A stretch of DNA of 64,000 nucleotides, from the NCBI RefSeq assembly GCF_020731285.1, contig NZ_JAJFOW010000010.1:93010-157009 (forward strand). The letters run 5' to 3'. The notes under the pieces were generated by a model. The model was not told where the DNA came from. It saw only the letters and a list, made by a program, of their open reading frames with translations, and did not search any database. This DNA comes from Cohnella baijiui (GTDB lineage: Bacteria > Bacillota > Bacilli > Paenibacillales > Paenibacillaceae). Below are positions 9,047 through 18,435 of this stretch, piece after piece. Numbering within the stretch: position 1 is the stretch's first letter; each line of letters starts with the position of its first letter. Position numbers and translations under genes: made by a program.

Positions 9047-10036
9047 CTAGAAAAGCGAGTTGTCCGGCGACAGCTTCTTGACCAGCCAGTTCGCCGTGAT
9101 AACCACGAGGAAGCCAAAGACGGACTGATACAGGCTTACGGCACTGCCGAGCGAGAAGTTGAAGTTGTTCATGAGCGATCGGAACACATACGTCTCGATG
9201 ATGTCCGTCGTCGCGTACAGCGCCGTGTTGTTCGCGCCGACCAGGTTGTAGATCAGGCCGAAGTTCCCGCGGAGCACGCCGCCCAGCGAGAAGAGCAGCA
9301 GAATGATAAAAGTGGGCTTCAGCCACGGCAGCACGATATAGCGGATGCGCTGAAGGGCGTTGGCTCCGTCGATTTCAGCCGCCTCCACGATCTCCGAGTC
9401 GAGCCCCATGATCGCGGCGAAATAGACGATGGAGCCGTAGCCGGTCGACTGCCACAAATAAGTCAGCACGATGATGAACGGCCAGATGTGCGGGTTTGAA
9501 TACGTCTTGACGGGATCCGCCCCGAACGCCTTCAGGACGACGTTTAGCAGACCGTAGTCGTAGCTCAGGATGTTGTAGGCGATCAGACCGATCAGGACGA
9601 AGGAAATGAAGTACGGGAGAAACATCAGCGTCTGCGTCAGCTTTTTGAACCACTTCTTGCGGATTTCGTTCAGCAGAATCGCGACGAAAATTTGCAGGAC
9701 ATTGCCAAGCAGGATGAAGGCGAGATTGTATAGGATCGTGTTGGCGGTCAGCCGCCACAGATCCCCCGTGATGACGAGAAACCGGAAGTTGTCCCAATGC
9801 ACGAACGGGCTGCGGAAGATGCCATCCGTGTAGTTGTATTTGATGAAGGCCAGATAAAGTCCCGGCATCGGCAAGTAGGCGAAGACGAGGAAAAAGGCGA
9901 TGGCGGGCAGGCACATGAGCAGCAAGGTCCGGTTCGCGCGCAGCCGGCGTAGCCGGGAGCGGGCCGGGGGCCGCAGCGCGGGATCCGCCGGCGTCGAGGT
10001 CGGCAGCATGTGGTCGGACTGGGCGAGCGTAGGCAT
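9047..10036 (-). CDS. Sugar ABC transporter permease (YteP/LplB type)
   Basis: Integral membrane protein of about 329 residues. The preferred start is ATG 10036, which has AAAGGAGG seven bases upstream; a start 11 codons earlier has no such site. It has six TM segments, beginning with LLLMCLPAIAFFLVFAYLP. The EAA loop is EAAEIDGANALQRIRYIVLP, and the C-terminus is VKKLSPDNSLF. It forms the heterodimeric channel with the 8114-9019 product, fed by the 6440-8041 lipoprotein. The gene starts 33 bp after the stop of the GH35 gene, so all four probably share a transcript. Confidence 0.93.
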   Translation of the reverse strand: MPTLAQSDHMLPTSTPADPALRPPARSRLRRLRANRTLLLMCLPAIAFFLVFAYLPMPGLYLAFIKYNYTDGIFRSPFVHWDNFRFLVITGDLWRLTANTILYNLAFILLGNVLQIFVAILLNEIRKKWFKKLTQTLMFLPYFISFVLIGLIAYNILSYDYGLLNVVLKAFGADPVKTYSNPHIWPFIIVLTYLWQSTGYGSIVYFAAIMGLDSEIVEAAEIDGANALQRIRYIVLPWLKPTFIILLLFSLGGVLRGNFGLIYNLVGANNTALYATTDIIETYVFRSLMNNFNFSLGSAVSLYQSVFGFLVVITANWLVKKLSPDNSLF

Positions 10037-10069
10037 GGTGAGCCTCCTTTCGTCGTAGGTCAATCGCAA

Positions 10070-12888
10070 TCAGACCGGTTGGAACAGCAGCGCGTGCAAT
10101 ACGCCGGGCTCCGGCGCGTGAACGGCTTCCGCGAGGACGGTCAGCTCGCCGCCGGCGGCGTCGAACCAGATGCCCGGCAAGTAGAACGAGTCCTCGCTCC
10201 CGCCTTTCATCGCGGGCCGCTCGCCGCCTCCCGGCAGCCACAGGCGCGCGACGATCCGGCCGGCGAAGAAGACGGTGAGCTTGACGCGCTCGCCGCGGAC
10301 GCGGACGCGCCAGCCGCGGCCGCCCGCCGAATTCGGCAGCGCGCCGTACGCCCAGGCGACGCCGCCCGGCTCCAGGCGGAGCGGCAGCGAGACTGCGACC
10401 GCGCTATGCCTGGCGGCGGCCGCATGGTTCAGCAGCTCCGCCTCCTCGGCGGCGGACAGCCGCCACGATTCGGCGGCGTTGCCTTCGAGCAGCGTCACGC
10501 GGCCGGCGGGCAGCCCCATCGTCCGCTCGAGCCGGATCGTCAGCTCGTGGGCGGTCGCCGCCGGATCCATGTACGGCGTGAGGTTCAGGTACGGATCAAA
10601 CGGGGTAACCGGCCCTGCCTCGCGGCCGTCGACATACACGACGGCGGTCGCCTGCAAGCCGTCGAAGCGCAGCGTCCAGTCGTCCGCGCCGGACGAGAGG
10701 AAGATCGTCTTGCGGTACGTCTCGCGGGCCGGCTGATCCGGCGACATCCACCCGCCGAAGGCGACGATCGGCTCGCCGTATCCGGCCACGCCGGCATCGG
10801 CCTTCTCGTCCTTGTGAACTTGCGTCCGGCTCACCCGCCAGTTGCTCGTGATCTCCCGGGATCGGGTCACGGCGACGAGGCCGTTCAATCCTTTGGTGGC
10901 GCGAAGCCGCAGCCCGGGCAGCCGGATGTCGTCGAAGTTCGAGTGGCCCCAAATTTCCGTGCGCGCCGTCCATTGATGGACGGTTCCTCCTCCTTCCAGC
11001 GGGAGGTATCGACTGGAACCTCCCGGCGCGACCGTGCCTAGATATCTCCCGTCCGCGTAGAGCGAGACGACGTCGCTGCCCTCGCGGACGAGGACGCCCA
11101 ACGTTTCCCCGTGGTAACGCGTCTCGGCTTCGTACCACGCGAAGCCGCGGTAGACGCCGTGTGCCTCCAACGGTCCGGCCGACGGGATCGCCGCAGCTAT
11201 AGCCGTCATCGGCGCATGGGGCGCCTGCACCGCCATCGTCCACGCGACGGCGAGCGCTTCCGGCTCCGGCGCGGACGCGGCCGCCGCCCCGAAACGGATG
11301 CCGCCCGTCTCGTCGACGCCTTCGACGAGTAGCGCTTCGGCTCGCGGCAGGACGACGACCTCGAGTACCCGTCCGCCGGCCAGGCCGACGACGCAGCGAC
11401 CGGTCTGCCCGCCGGCGAACCGGAGCAGGAGCCGGTCTCCCGCTTGGCTCGCGTCCATTCCCTCCGGCTCGACGAAGACGGTCTTCTCCGAGAGACGGAA
11501 GGCGACTTCTCCTTCCTCCCCCGTCTCCGTATGCAGCACCAGCGTCGTCTTGCCCGCGCCCCGTACCGCATCGCATAGTTCGGTCGTCGCATATTCGAGC
11601 GTGCCCGGCAGGCCCCACGGAGCCATCGGCACCTGCATCGGCAGGATGACGCAGCGGCCGGGCAGGACGGTCAGCGACCGCGTCTCGCCGCGCGAATCTT
11701 CATCCGGAATTCCGTCCCGCCATGCGACGGGAATCTCGGTCCTGAGCGGTGCTTCGCCCGTCTGGGAGACGAACAGCAGGCTCCCGCCTCCCGCCAGCGC
11801 CAGCCGGTAGCAGCTTGCGGCGGCCGGATCGGCGATGCCGGAGCCCGGCGGACGTTCTCCCGGGTCCGCCGGCAGCGCCTCGGCGAGCGCAGACCCGTAG
11901 GCGTTCAGGATGCGCCGCAGCAGCCTGCCCTCGTAAGCTTCCTCCCGCACCCTTCCTTCGGGGGAAATCATGCCGCCGAAGTCGTAGTCGCTCGTCATGA
12001 ACGCGAGCGGCTCGCCCCAGTTGTTCGTTGCATTGGTGAAGCCGAAGTCCGTGCCCGATACTTGCAGGTAAGGCCCGAGCAGCTTGGCTCCGCAGGAGAG
12101 CAGCCGCCTGAGCAGAAAGTGGCTGCGGTTCGTCTCCGTGACGAGCAGCGGGTGCCCCTCTTCGGCTAGCCGCTCCCGGTAGGCCAGCACCTTGGATTCG
12201 AAGTCTGGATCCCGGTCGTACGGGTAAAAGTTGCAAGCCGGCACGATCTCCTCCGCCCGTCCGCCGGCGGCATCCAGTCCGCCCTGTCCCGCGCAAGCGA
12301 CGAGAGGGACCGAAATGCCGCGTTCTCGCGCGAGGTCCCGCAGCGCTGCCAGATAGCCGCGGGGATCGGCGCAGCCGAAAAAGTCCAGCTCGTTCTCGAG
12401 CTGCACGCATACGATTGTCCCCCCGGCTCCAACCTGAAAGTCGCGGAGAATCGGCAGGATGCGGTCGAACCACCGGGAGACATGCCGGAGATATGCAGGA
12501 TCGTTGTCCCGCAACCGGACATCCGGATCGGCGAGCAGATAGGAAGGCAGTGCGCCGCCGTCCCACTCCGAGCAAATGTAAGGGCCCGGCCGGGCTACAA
12601 CCCATAGCCCGACTTCTTTGGCGATCCGCAAGAAAGCTTCCGCATCCCGCTCCCCGGAAAATCCCATACTCCTGGCGTCCGCTCATGATGATTCCAAGGG
12701 AAGTAAACGTCGATGGCGTTGTAGCCGTACGCCTTCAACTGCTCCATCCGTTCTCTCCAAAGACCGCGAGGAATTCGAAAGTAAAACAGAGATGCGCAAA
12801 GCAGAATCACGCTTTGGCCGTCCACCGAGACGCGATCCGGGGCAAGCCGAACCGTCCCCTCCAAACCGGTCTTTTGTTCCATCGTCAT
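10070..12888 (-). pseudogene. GH35 beta-galactosidase-type gene with a one-base frameshift
   Basis: Two overlapping frames together make one glycoside hydrolase 35 protein of about 940 residues. The N-terminal part (VSVDGQSVILLCASLFYFRIP ... FPWNHHERTPGVWDF) starts at ATG 12888 or ATG 12882 behind GAGGAGG. It leaves frame at 12658-12661, where the coding strand reads GATTTTCCGGGG. One more T would give the family sequence WDFSGERDAEAF and join the second frame without a gap. The second part has GPYICSEWDGGALPSYLL, the GH35 signature GGTIVCVQLENEL with the acid/base Glu, a later candidate nucleophile in LLVTETN, and C-terminal beta domains. It has no signal peptide, so it is cytoplasmic. A sequencing error in the homopolymer or a true inactivation are both possible. 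Confidence 0.85.
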
Positions 12889-12948
12889 ATTCCTCCTCTC
12901 ATGCTCGTTTCGCTTCGCTGAGCCGGCTTCCGCGTCCATGCAGCTTCG

Positions 12949-13045
12949 GTGCAGTCACTCACCGGCTTGTTTGGCTATGATGCAGTCACTCACCTGCTAC
13001 GCTGCAAGTCGCTCACCGCGCTTGTTTGGCTGCGCTGCGCCCGAC
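12949..13045. repeat. Degenerate short tandem repeats
   Basis: Three imperfect copies of a unit beginning TGCAGTCACTCACC, two of them continuing GGCTTGTTTGGCT or GCGCTTGTTTGGCT. The copies start near 12952, 12981 and 13003. They lie in the leader region of the GH35 gene. Confidence 0.5.
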
Positions 13046-13102
13046 TCCCGCGCTCATTTACCTACGCAGCAATCGATACCTCCATCCGTCCGCTCCATTT
13101 CA

Positions 13103-13151
13103 TGTAAGCGGTTACGAAATTCATTGTAGAGCGTCCGCCCCGGCATCTCAT
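13103..13151 (-). promoter_or_regulatory. cre-like site next to a weak promoter candidate
   Basis: TGTAAGCGGTTACG (13103-13116, shown on the plus strand) matches 13 of 14 positions of the CcpA consensus. On the minus strand a TACAAT box lies just upstream (13123-13128), with ATGAGA 17 bases before it. The layout, an operator directly downstream of a -10 box, suits catabolite repression of the GH35 gene. The resulting leader would be about 230 bases long. Confidence 0.4.
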
Positions 13152-13359
13152 TCAATAAAACTTCGATCTGCTGGAAAAAACAAAGAACCTTCGTCCGCTT
13201 CCGTCCGGTTTCGTTCTTCCAACTTGGCCGACGTGGCGATTTTGCTGGAAAAATCTACGATTTGTTGTCTTTATCCCCGAAATGGCACCCCGATGGGATA
13301 TTCCCGATATTCCGATTCCCATTTCCCGTTGTCCAGATTCCCTACCCCCTGACAACTCT

Positions 13360-13391
13360 AAAAAGCCCCGCCTTCCCAAGAGAGGCGGGGC
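13360..13391 (-). terminator. Rho-independent terminator of the AraC-type gene
   Basis: GCCCCGCCT pairs with AGGCGGGGC across an 8-9-base loop. On the minus strand it is followed by TTTTT. It begins about 20 bases after the stop at 13414. Confidence 0.85.
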
Positions 13392-13413
13392 AGATCCCGT
13401 ATACAGTTGACGT

Positions 13414-14313
13414 CTAACCTCGACCTAACAGCTTTTTCTTGCGAAACTCGGCCGGGGGCATACCAAAGGTGTCCGCGAACACGCGGGTGAAATAATGGAG
13501 GGATTGAAATCCTGTATGCTCCGCAATCTCCTTGATGGGGGAGACCGTTGTCTTCAGCAGCGTCTCCGCCGCCTGCATCCGTTCGCGTCGGATAAAGGCG
13601 ACAAACGAGGTGTCGCCCTGCTCCCGGAACAAGCGCGAGAGGTGGCGCTCCGAGATATGCAGCGCAGCCGCGACGTCGCCCAGCTTGAGCGGCCGGGACA
13701 GGTTGTCGCGGATGAATCGCTTGGCGAGCTGCGTGAGATGCGAGGACGATCCGGCGCCGCCGGGCGGCCTCGCCGGAGATGGGCGCTGAGCCGGCAAGCG
13801 GCCTAATGCGCCGGGGAACGAAGCGAGCAGGACGCCGCCGAGCGCGGCCGTCTGCTCGGCACTCGTATCCCGGCGCCCGCACTGGCGCAGCAGCGCGCGC
13901 CACAAGAGGCCGGACGCGCCTTCTCCGTCCGCGATGACGGGCGCTTCACGGTCCCGCATCGCCGATTCGTAGGCGCTGGCCGCATCCGCTCGTTCCGGCG
14001 TCCCCGTCTCCAGCTCGTAGCCCGCATACAGCAGGCGAAGACCGTTCTCGCTGCGGATTTGATGCCAATCGCCGGGGAGGGAGACGAACAGGCTCCCGGC
14101 CGTCAGCCGGTACGTCTCCCCCTCCTCCTCGTACTCGCCTTCCCCCTCCACGACGTAGCAAGCTTCATAAAACGAATGCCGGTGAACCGGATTGTCCCGG
14201 TGATCCCATATCATGCCCCAATAATTCACGCGAAAGGCCAACTGCCCTGTTTCGCATGCTGTAACCATCTCGTTCAGATGCCGGTGCGCTTCGGCAAACT
14301 CCGCGGCGGACAT
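13414..14313 (-). CDS. AraC-family regulator with N-terminal cupin sensor
   Basis: Transcription factor of 299 residues. The N-terminus (about 20-110) is a cupin-type effector domain (HRHSFYEACYVVEGEGEYE, SLFVSLPGDWHQI). The C-terminus (about 195-295) has both AraC helix-turn-helix motifs (LKLGDVAAALHISERHLSRLF; IKEIAEHTGFQSLHYFTRVF). ATG 14313 follows GGAGGTGAA. It is divergent from the PhyH-like and isomerase-like genes with a 120-bp shared upstream region, so it probably controls them. The inducer is unknown. Confidence 0.9.
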   Translation of the reverse strand: MSAAEFAEAHRHLNEMVTACETGQLAFRVNYWGMIWDHRDNPVHRHSFYEACYVVEGEGEYEEEGETYRLTAGSLFVSLPGDWHQIRSENGLRLLYAGYELETGTPERADAASAYESAMRDREAPVIADGEGASGLLWRALLRQCGRRDTSAEQTAALGGVLLASFPGALGRLPAQRPSPARPPGGAGSSSHLTQLAKRFIRDNLSRPLKLGDVAAALHISERHLSRLFREQGDTSFVAFIRRERMQAAETLLKTTVSPIKEIAEHTGFQSLHYFTRVFADTFGMPPAEFRKKKLLGRG

Positions 14314-14433
14314 CGCTCTTCACCTCCATGGCGTAAATGTTCAAATTCAAGTCGCGCTTGTGCAAATACGGCCGTTGCGATTTTCCTTATGATGATAGCA
14401 AGAAAGCCAGTTCAATCAAGGAGGCTGTTCAAG

Positions 14434-15207
14434 TTGATTAAAACAGAGGATGTCGATTTTTACAAGGAAAACGGCTACCTGCTCGTGCGGAGCGTCTTTA
14501 CCCCGGACGAAGTCGAAGAGATGCGTCGGGCCGTGGACGGCATCATCGACCGCGCCGCGCGTTCCAAGTATGACCAGAACGCCGCCTGGCAGGGCGACTA
14601 TCTCCCGCCGGAAGAGCTCAAAAAGCTTGTGCTCAAGGGCTTTCACGACGTTCACTACCACGACGCCGCCTTCACTCGCGCGGCCGTTCACCCGAAAATG
14701 GCCGCCGTCCTGTCACGGTTGATCGGACCTAACGTTCAGCTGCATCATAGCAAAATGCTCGTCAAACCTCCGGAGAAAGGGGCCGCCTTCCCGCTGCATC
14801 AGGATACGCCCTACTTCCCGCACGAGCATCATACGATGATCGCGGGGAGTGTCCATCTGGATGACTCGGACATGGAAAACGGCTGTCTTTGCGTCATCCC
14901 GGGCTCGCACAAGCAAGGACTGCTGCCTCACGTAGGCAAGTATTATTTGGATCATCGGGAGTATCCGCTTTCGGCCGCCACCCCCTGTCCGGCTCGCGCC
15001 GGCGACGTCCTGTTCTTCAACTATTTGACCATACACGGCTCCGACGTGAACAAGAGCCCGCGCAACCGCCGCAACGTCTTGTTCCAATACCGGGATCCGT
15101 CCGACCCGCCGTCCGAGGACGTCCACGTCAACTGGGGACAGGGACTCATGGTTTGCGGCGAAAATCCCGTCTATCGGGAGTTCAAGCCGGAATACAAGCT
15201 CCGGTAA
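14434..15207 (+). CDS. Phytanoyl-CoA dioxygenase (PhyH) family protein
   Basis: Fe(II)/2-oxoglutarate oxygenase of about 257 residues. I place the start at TTG 14434 because AAGGAGG lies nine bases upstream and the product then begins IKTEDVDFYKENGYLLVRSVF, the usual family N-terminus. The iron ligands are visible: HQD in AFPLHQDTPYFP, and His in LTIHGSDVNKSP. Arg in RRNVLFQYRDP fits the 2-oxoglutarate contact. It lies 144 bp before the TIM-barrel gene on the same strand. The family usually hydroxylates small metabolites; the substrate here is unknown. Confidence 0.88.
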   Translation: MIKTEDVDFYKENGYLLVRSVFTPDEVEEMRRAVDGIIDRAARSKYDQNAAWQGDYLPPEELKKLVLKGFHDVHYHDAAFTRAAVHPKMAAVLSRLIGPNVQLHHSKMLVKPPEKGAAFPLHQDTPYFPHEHHTMIAGSVHLDDSDMENGCLCVIPGSHKQGLLPHVGKYYLDHREYPLSAATPCPARAGDVLFFNYLTIHGSDVNKSPRNRRNVLFQYRDPSDPPSEDVHVNWGQGLMVCGENPVYREFKPEYKLR

Positions 15208-15351
15208 ACGAATCTGCCCCAACTGATCCCATACGGATCAATCCCATTGGACATATTCGCACAAACATTCGCCAAATGCAGCAGGTTCCGTGCGGCTCCG
15301 CGCATGGTAAGCTAGGGCTGTGACCGACCGAAAACGAGGAGGAATCGGAAC

Positions 15352-16206
15352 ATGTCCTATTTATCCGTGAGTACGTGGAGCCTGCACCGCTTGCTCGGTC
15401 CCCTGCGCTGGACGGCTTGGGATGCCAAGGCGGGCGAGCATCGTTCGCATGAACAGCCCCAGCCCCAGAAGCTGACGCTGCTGGAGCTGCCGGCGGAGCT
15501 GGCTGCGAGAGGGTACCGAGCCGTTGAAATCTGCCACTTTCACTTCCCGTCGGTCGAAGCATCCTATCTTGCACAGCTGCGCGATGCATTTGCAAACGCG
15601 AGCATTTCGTTCGACACGCTGCTGCTTGACTATGGGGACTTGACGGCGGAAGATGTGAAGCGCCGTCAGGCCGACTTCGCGCTCATGCGCCGTTGGATCG
15701 AGATCGCGGCGGCGGCGGGCGCCAAGCAAATTCGCATCGTCGCCGGCGAAGCCCAGCCTGACGACGCGGACGCCATCCGCCATTCGGCGGAAGCGCTTCA
15801 GTCTTTGGCCGTCTATGGAGACTCGCAAGGGGTGCGCGTTATAACCGAAAACTTCAAATCTCTGACCTCGAAGGGATCAAGCTGCCTGTCTCTGCTGAAG
15901 CAGGCCGGAGATCGCTTGGGAATGATCACCGATTTCGGCAATTTCTCGGGCAGCGCCAAGTATGAAGAACTGGCGATGATCTTGCCGCACAGCGTCTCCG
16001 TCCATGCAAAAGCCCACTACGACGAAAAGGGCTTCCCGGACGTGGCGGAGTACGTTCACTGCCTGGACACCGTTCGCGCATCGGGATTCGACGGCGCTTA
16101 CGTGCTCATCTATGACGGACCCGGCGACATGTGGGCGGGTCTGGATCGCGTGAAACGCCTCGTCGAGCCGTATGTGAAGACGAATGAAGACAAAGTGAAA
16201 GCATAA
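15352..16206 (+). CDS. Sugar phosphate isomerase/epimerase-like TIM-barrel protein
   Basis: Protein of 284 residues of the xylose-isomerase-like/AP-endonuclease-2 family, start ATG 15352 behind GAGGAGGA. Visible features are VSTWSLHRLLG (strand 1), RGYRAVEICHFHFPS, and metal-site candidates ITENFKS (Glu), GMITDFGNFSG (Asp), VSVHAKAHY (His) and a late YDGPGDMW. It probably isomerises or epimerises a sugar or polyol. Its place beside a PhyH oxygenase and under a cupin/AraC regulator suggests catabolism of a modified sugar or inositol-like compound (inference). Confidence 0.8.
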   Translation: MSYLSVSTWSLHRLLGPLRWTAWDAKAGEHRSHEQPQPQKLTLLELPAELAARGYRAVEICHFHFPSVEASYLAQLRDAFANASISFDTLLLDYGDLTAEDVKRRQADFALMRRWIEIAAAAGAKQIRIVAGEAQPDDADAIRHSAEALQSLAVYGDSQGVRVITENFKSLTSKGSSCLSLLKQAGDRLGMITDFGNFSGSAKYEELAMILPHSVSVHAKAHYDEKGFPDVAEYVHCLDTVRASGFDGAYVLIYDGPGDMWAGLDRVKRLVEPYVKTNEDKVKA

Positions 16207-16219
16207 CAGCGTTCCACGA

Positions 16220-16262
16220 AAAAACGGGCCATTCGGCAGTGTTTCGCCGAGGGCCCGTTTGG
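16220..16262. terminator. Bidirectional terminator
   Basis: AAACGGGCC and GGCCCGTTT enclose an inner CGGC/GCCG stem. A TTTTTT run follows on the minus strand. It serves the convergent isomerase-like and NlpC/P60 genes. Confidence 0.85.
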
Positions 16263-16272
16263 GTTATGGATA

Positions 16273-16755
16273 TTAAAGAATACGTTTCGCAGTTACGTAA
16301 TTGTTCGTCCAGTAGCTGGAGTTGAGATTGGAGAGCGTGACGCCTTGGCTGCTGCTCGCGTGCAGAATCTTTCCGTTACCTGCGTAGATGGCCACGTGGC
16401 CGATCCAGTTGCCCGGCGAGCTGAAGAAGATGAGATCGCCTACGCTCAGATAAGACTTGGCGACCTTCTGGCCCAGCTGCGCTTGCGCCGCGGCGGTACG
16501 CGGCAGGTTCTTGCCCTGCTCTCCGAACACGTATTGCACGAACGACGAGCAATCAAATTCGGACGTATCCCCGCTCTGAGCGCCATAGCTGTAAGGCGTG
16601 CCGATGTATTGCTTGGCGAGCGTCAGCAACTCCAGCGACTCCGCCGTCGCGGCGCTGGCTTTCGATGCCGAACCGATCGCCGCTCCCCCGACCCATACCG
16701 AAGTAGCCAACATGCAAGACAACAAAACTTTCGTCATATATCTGCCAGTCTTCAA
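16273..16755 (-). CDS. Secreted NlpC/P60 peptidoglycan hydrolase
   Basis: Cell-wall endopeptidase of 160 residues that would cut stem peptides. The start is TTG 16755, nine bases after GGGAGG. A signal peptide (about 1-35, ending ASKASA) precedes a single minimal NlpC/P60 domain. The catalytic Cys is in FDCSSFVQYVFG, the His in WIGHVAIYAG and the third residue in KILHASSS. There is no LysM, SH3 or SLH anchor. The gene is monocistronic with its own terminator. A TATAGT box lies upstream, with no clear -35. Confidence 0.92.
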   Translation of the reverse strand: MKTGRYMTKVLLSCMLATSVWVGGAAIGSASKASAATAESLELLTLAKQYIGTPYSYGAQSGDTSEFDCSSFVQYVFGEQGKNLPRTAAAQAQLGQKVAKSYLSVGDLIFFSSPGNWIGHVAIYAGNGKILHASSSQGVTLSNLNSSYWTNNYVTAKRIL

Positions 16756-16950
16756 ATCGTTGTTCCTCCCGACTTCTCTCGCGGTTCATTTTTCCGTCAT
16801 GTTTGCTGAAATCACTATAACACACGGAAAATTACCGTTATTTTTCCAAGGAGAGAAGGAAGGCAGGCCAAACAACGTTTTGTTGACGTTTCTTAAAATC
16901 GCGTGAGAATTCTCTCATCCTTCATGCGAGATCAACCTCCCTCAAACCCC

Positions 16951-17200
16951 TTTATAACGATATCCCTCTTGCTCAGGATAGAGCGCTTCAAACGCCTTTA
17001 CGACGATATCCCGTTCACTCAGGATAGAGAAACTCCACTCCCCTTTGCAACGATATCCCGCTTGCTCAGGAAGAATGACTTCAACACCCATTACGACGAT
17101 ATCCCTTTCGCTCAGGATAGGGAGACTTCAACCCTCTTTACGACGATATCCCTTTCGCTCAGGATAGAGAGTCTAACCCCCTTTTACGAAAGATCTGGAT
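16951..17200. repeat. Tandem repeat array, period 46-47 bp (5 units plus an interrupted sixth)
   Basis: Units start at 16951, 16997, 17044, 17090 and 17137. They share a core like TTTACGACGATATCCC, then TTTCGCTCAGGATAGAG, and a more variable spacer ending TTCAACCCC. A sixth unit starts in phase at 17183 and is cut by the IS3-family element at 17200. The spacing alternates 46 and 47 bp. There is no coding frame, and the repeats vary too much for a CRISPR. Confidence 0.9.
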
Positions 17201-17224
17201 TGTCAACACGAAACTGGACAGTTT

Positions 17225-18051
17225 TTATGAGGGCAAACGCCTCGCTTCTACCGGTGTGCGGTAACCCAGTGTTCCGTGAATACGATGATGATTAAACCAA
17301 TTGACATGATCGCCAAGCTCCAAGGTTAATTGCTCTAGGCTATGGAATTGTCTTTGGTTGACAAACTCCGTCTTAAACAGCTTGAATGTAGCCTCGGCTA
17401 CCGCATTATCGTAAGGGCAGCCTTTCCTGCTAAGCGAGCGCTTAATCTCGAATGTCTCCAACGCCTCTGAGATCAGGCGATTATCGAATTCACTGCCACG
17501 ATCGGTATGGAACATCCGGATGCAGTCCAACCGTACTGTGAGGCTTGCTACGGCCTTGTAGACGAGATCGGCCGTCTTCTGCACCCCGCAGCTGTAACCG
17601 ATAATCTCGCGGTTAAAGAGATCGACAAATAAGCAGACGTAGTTCCATTACCGGCTACGCGTACGTAAGTCAGATCGCTTACGACGACGGCATACGGCTC
17701 GTCCTGGTTGAACTTGCGCTGCAGAAGGTTTTGGATCTCCGACTCGTTTGAGTCCGCCTTGTGGGGCTTGTACTGGGCGACGGTGTAAGTGGAAACAAGC
17801 CCATGTTTCTTCATGATTCGGCCGATTTTACGGCGTGAGGCACGCAAGGAGCGCTTGGTGAGCTCCACCTTGATTTTACGGGTGCCGTAGTTGTTGCGGC
17901 TGTCCCTAAAGATCTCGATAACCGAGTCTTCAAGCTTCTGCTCGTCCGGATTCAAGGCCGGCTTCGGCTCGTAGTAATAGGTGCTCTTGGGGAGTTGCAG
18001 GACGGTACACATTGCTGATACCGAGTATTTGTGTGCATTGTTGCGAATCAC
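17225..18051 (-). pseudogene. IS3-family OrfB transposase, frameshifted
   Basis: DDE integrase-type transposase in two frames. The first (from 18051) has the HTH_21-like region and the first catalytic Asp in VVSDLTYVRV. The second (to 17225) carries HTDRGSEFDN (second Asp) and YDNAVAEATFKLFKTE (Glu). The break is near 17646: the coding strand reads GGTAATGGAAC, and one extra T gives GGTAATTGGAAC and the family sequence AGNWNYVCLFVDLFNRE. This copy therefore looks unable to make a full OrfB unless the sequence is in error. Confidence 0.85.
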
Positions 18052-18053
18052 AT

Positions 18054-18335
18054 TTACTTTCGTCCCATGATCAGCGCGGCTTGCTTTAAAATGTCGTTCT
18101 CCATCTTGAGCTGTTGATTTTCCTTACGCAGTGCAATGAGCTCGTTCTCTTCTGGGGTTCGATTATCCTTAGCAGAGAAAGACCCCGACCGCTGGCTCTG
18201 ACTGATCCAGCGATCTAGAGCCGAGGCAGTCAAGTCGTATTCTCTTACAATGCTCGATCTCGACTTCCCGCTCTCATACAACTGCACCATCTGCTTTTTA
18301 AACTCTGTTGTAAATGTCCGTCTGGCTTGGGGCAT
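18054..18335 (-). CDS. IS3-family OrfA
   Basis: DNA-binding protein of 93 residues. An N-terminal helix-turn-helix (FTTEFKKQMVQLYESGKSRS ... LDRWISQSQ) is followed by a leucine-zipper-like coiled coil (ELIALRKENQQLKMENDILK) and the usual ending AALIMGRK. It lies directly upstream of OrfB. In this family a translational frameshift normally fuses OrfA to OrfB. Confidence 0.9.
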   Translation of the reverse strand: MPQARRTFTTEFKKQMVQLYESGKSRSSIVREYDLTASALDRWISQSQRSGSFSAKDNRTPEENELIALRKENQQLKMENDILKQAALIMGRK

Positions 18336-18407
18336 TCCATATACGCTCCTTAGTCGCTTTTCTCTATTCTATCCCCCCTCATTTTTTCTGTCCAACTAAG
18401 TGTAGCC

Positions 18408-18435
18408 GATCCAATCCCGTTCGTTCAGATAGGAA
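18408..18435. repeat. Second half of the repeat unit split by the IS3 element
   Basis: The sequence right of the element (CCAATCCCGTTCGTTCAGAT) resembles the second half of an array unit (ATATCCCGTTCACTCAGGAT). It shows that the element landed inside the array. Confidence 0.7.

Larger units (their letters stand above)
12889..13359. other. Intergenic region upstream of GH35, no gene seen
   Basis: About 470 bases with no credible coding frame. It holds the short degenerate repeats, a cre-like site with a possible promoter, and a lower-GC stretch (13140-13350) in which TGCTGGAAAAA occurs twice. Nothing else is recognised. Confidence 0.6.
17201..18407 (-). mobile_element. IS3-family insertion sequence, about 1.2 kb
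   Basis: The ends form imperfect inverted repeats sharing the inner block TGGACAG and outer CNACAC matches (left TGTCAACACGAAACTGGACAG; right, reversed, GGCTACACTTAGTTGGACAG). The element is flanked by a candidate 3-bp target duplication GAT at 17198-17200 and 18408-18410. Joining the flanks restores a repeat unit of the neighbouring array, which supports these limits. It encodes OrfA and a frameshifted OrfB. Confidence 0.88.

Noticed and set aside
13152..13379. Small minus-strand ORF of 75 codons
   Set aside because: It begins inside the terminator of the AraC-type gene, has no ribosome binding site and no recognisable features.
16951..17200. CRISPR array
   Set aside because: Units vary throughout, have no constant repeat with unique spacers of fixed length, and no cas genes are near.
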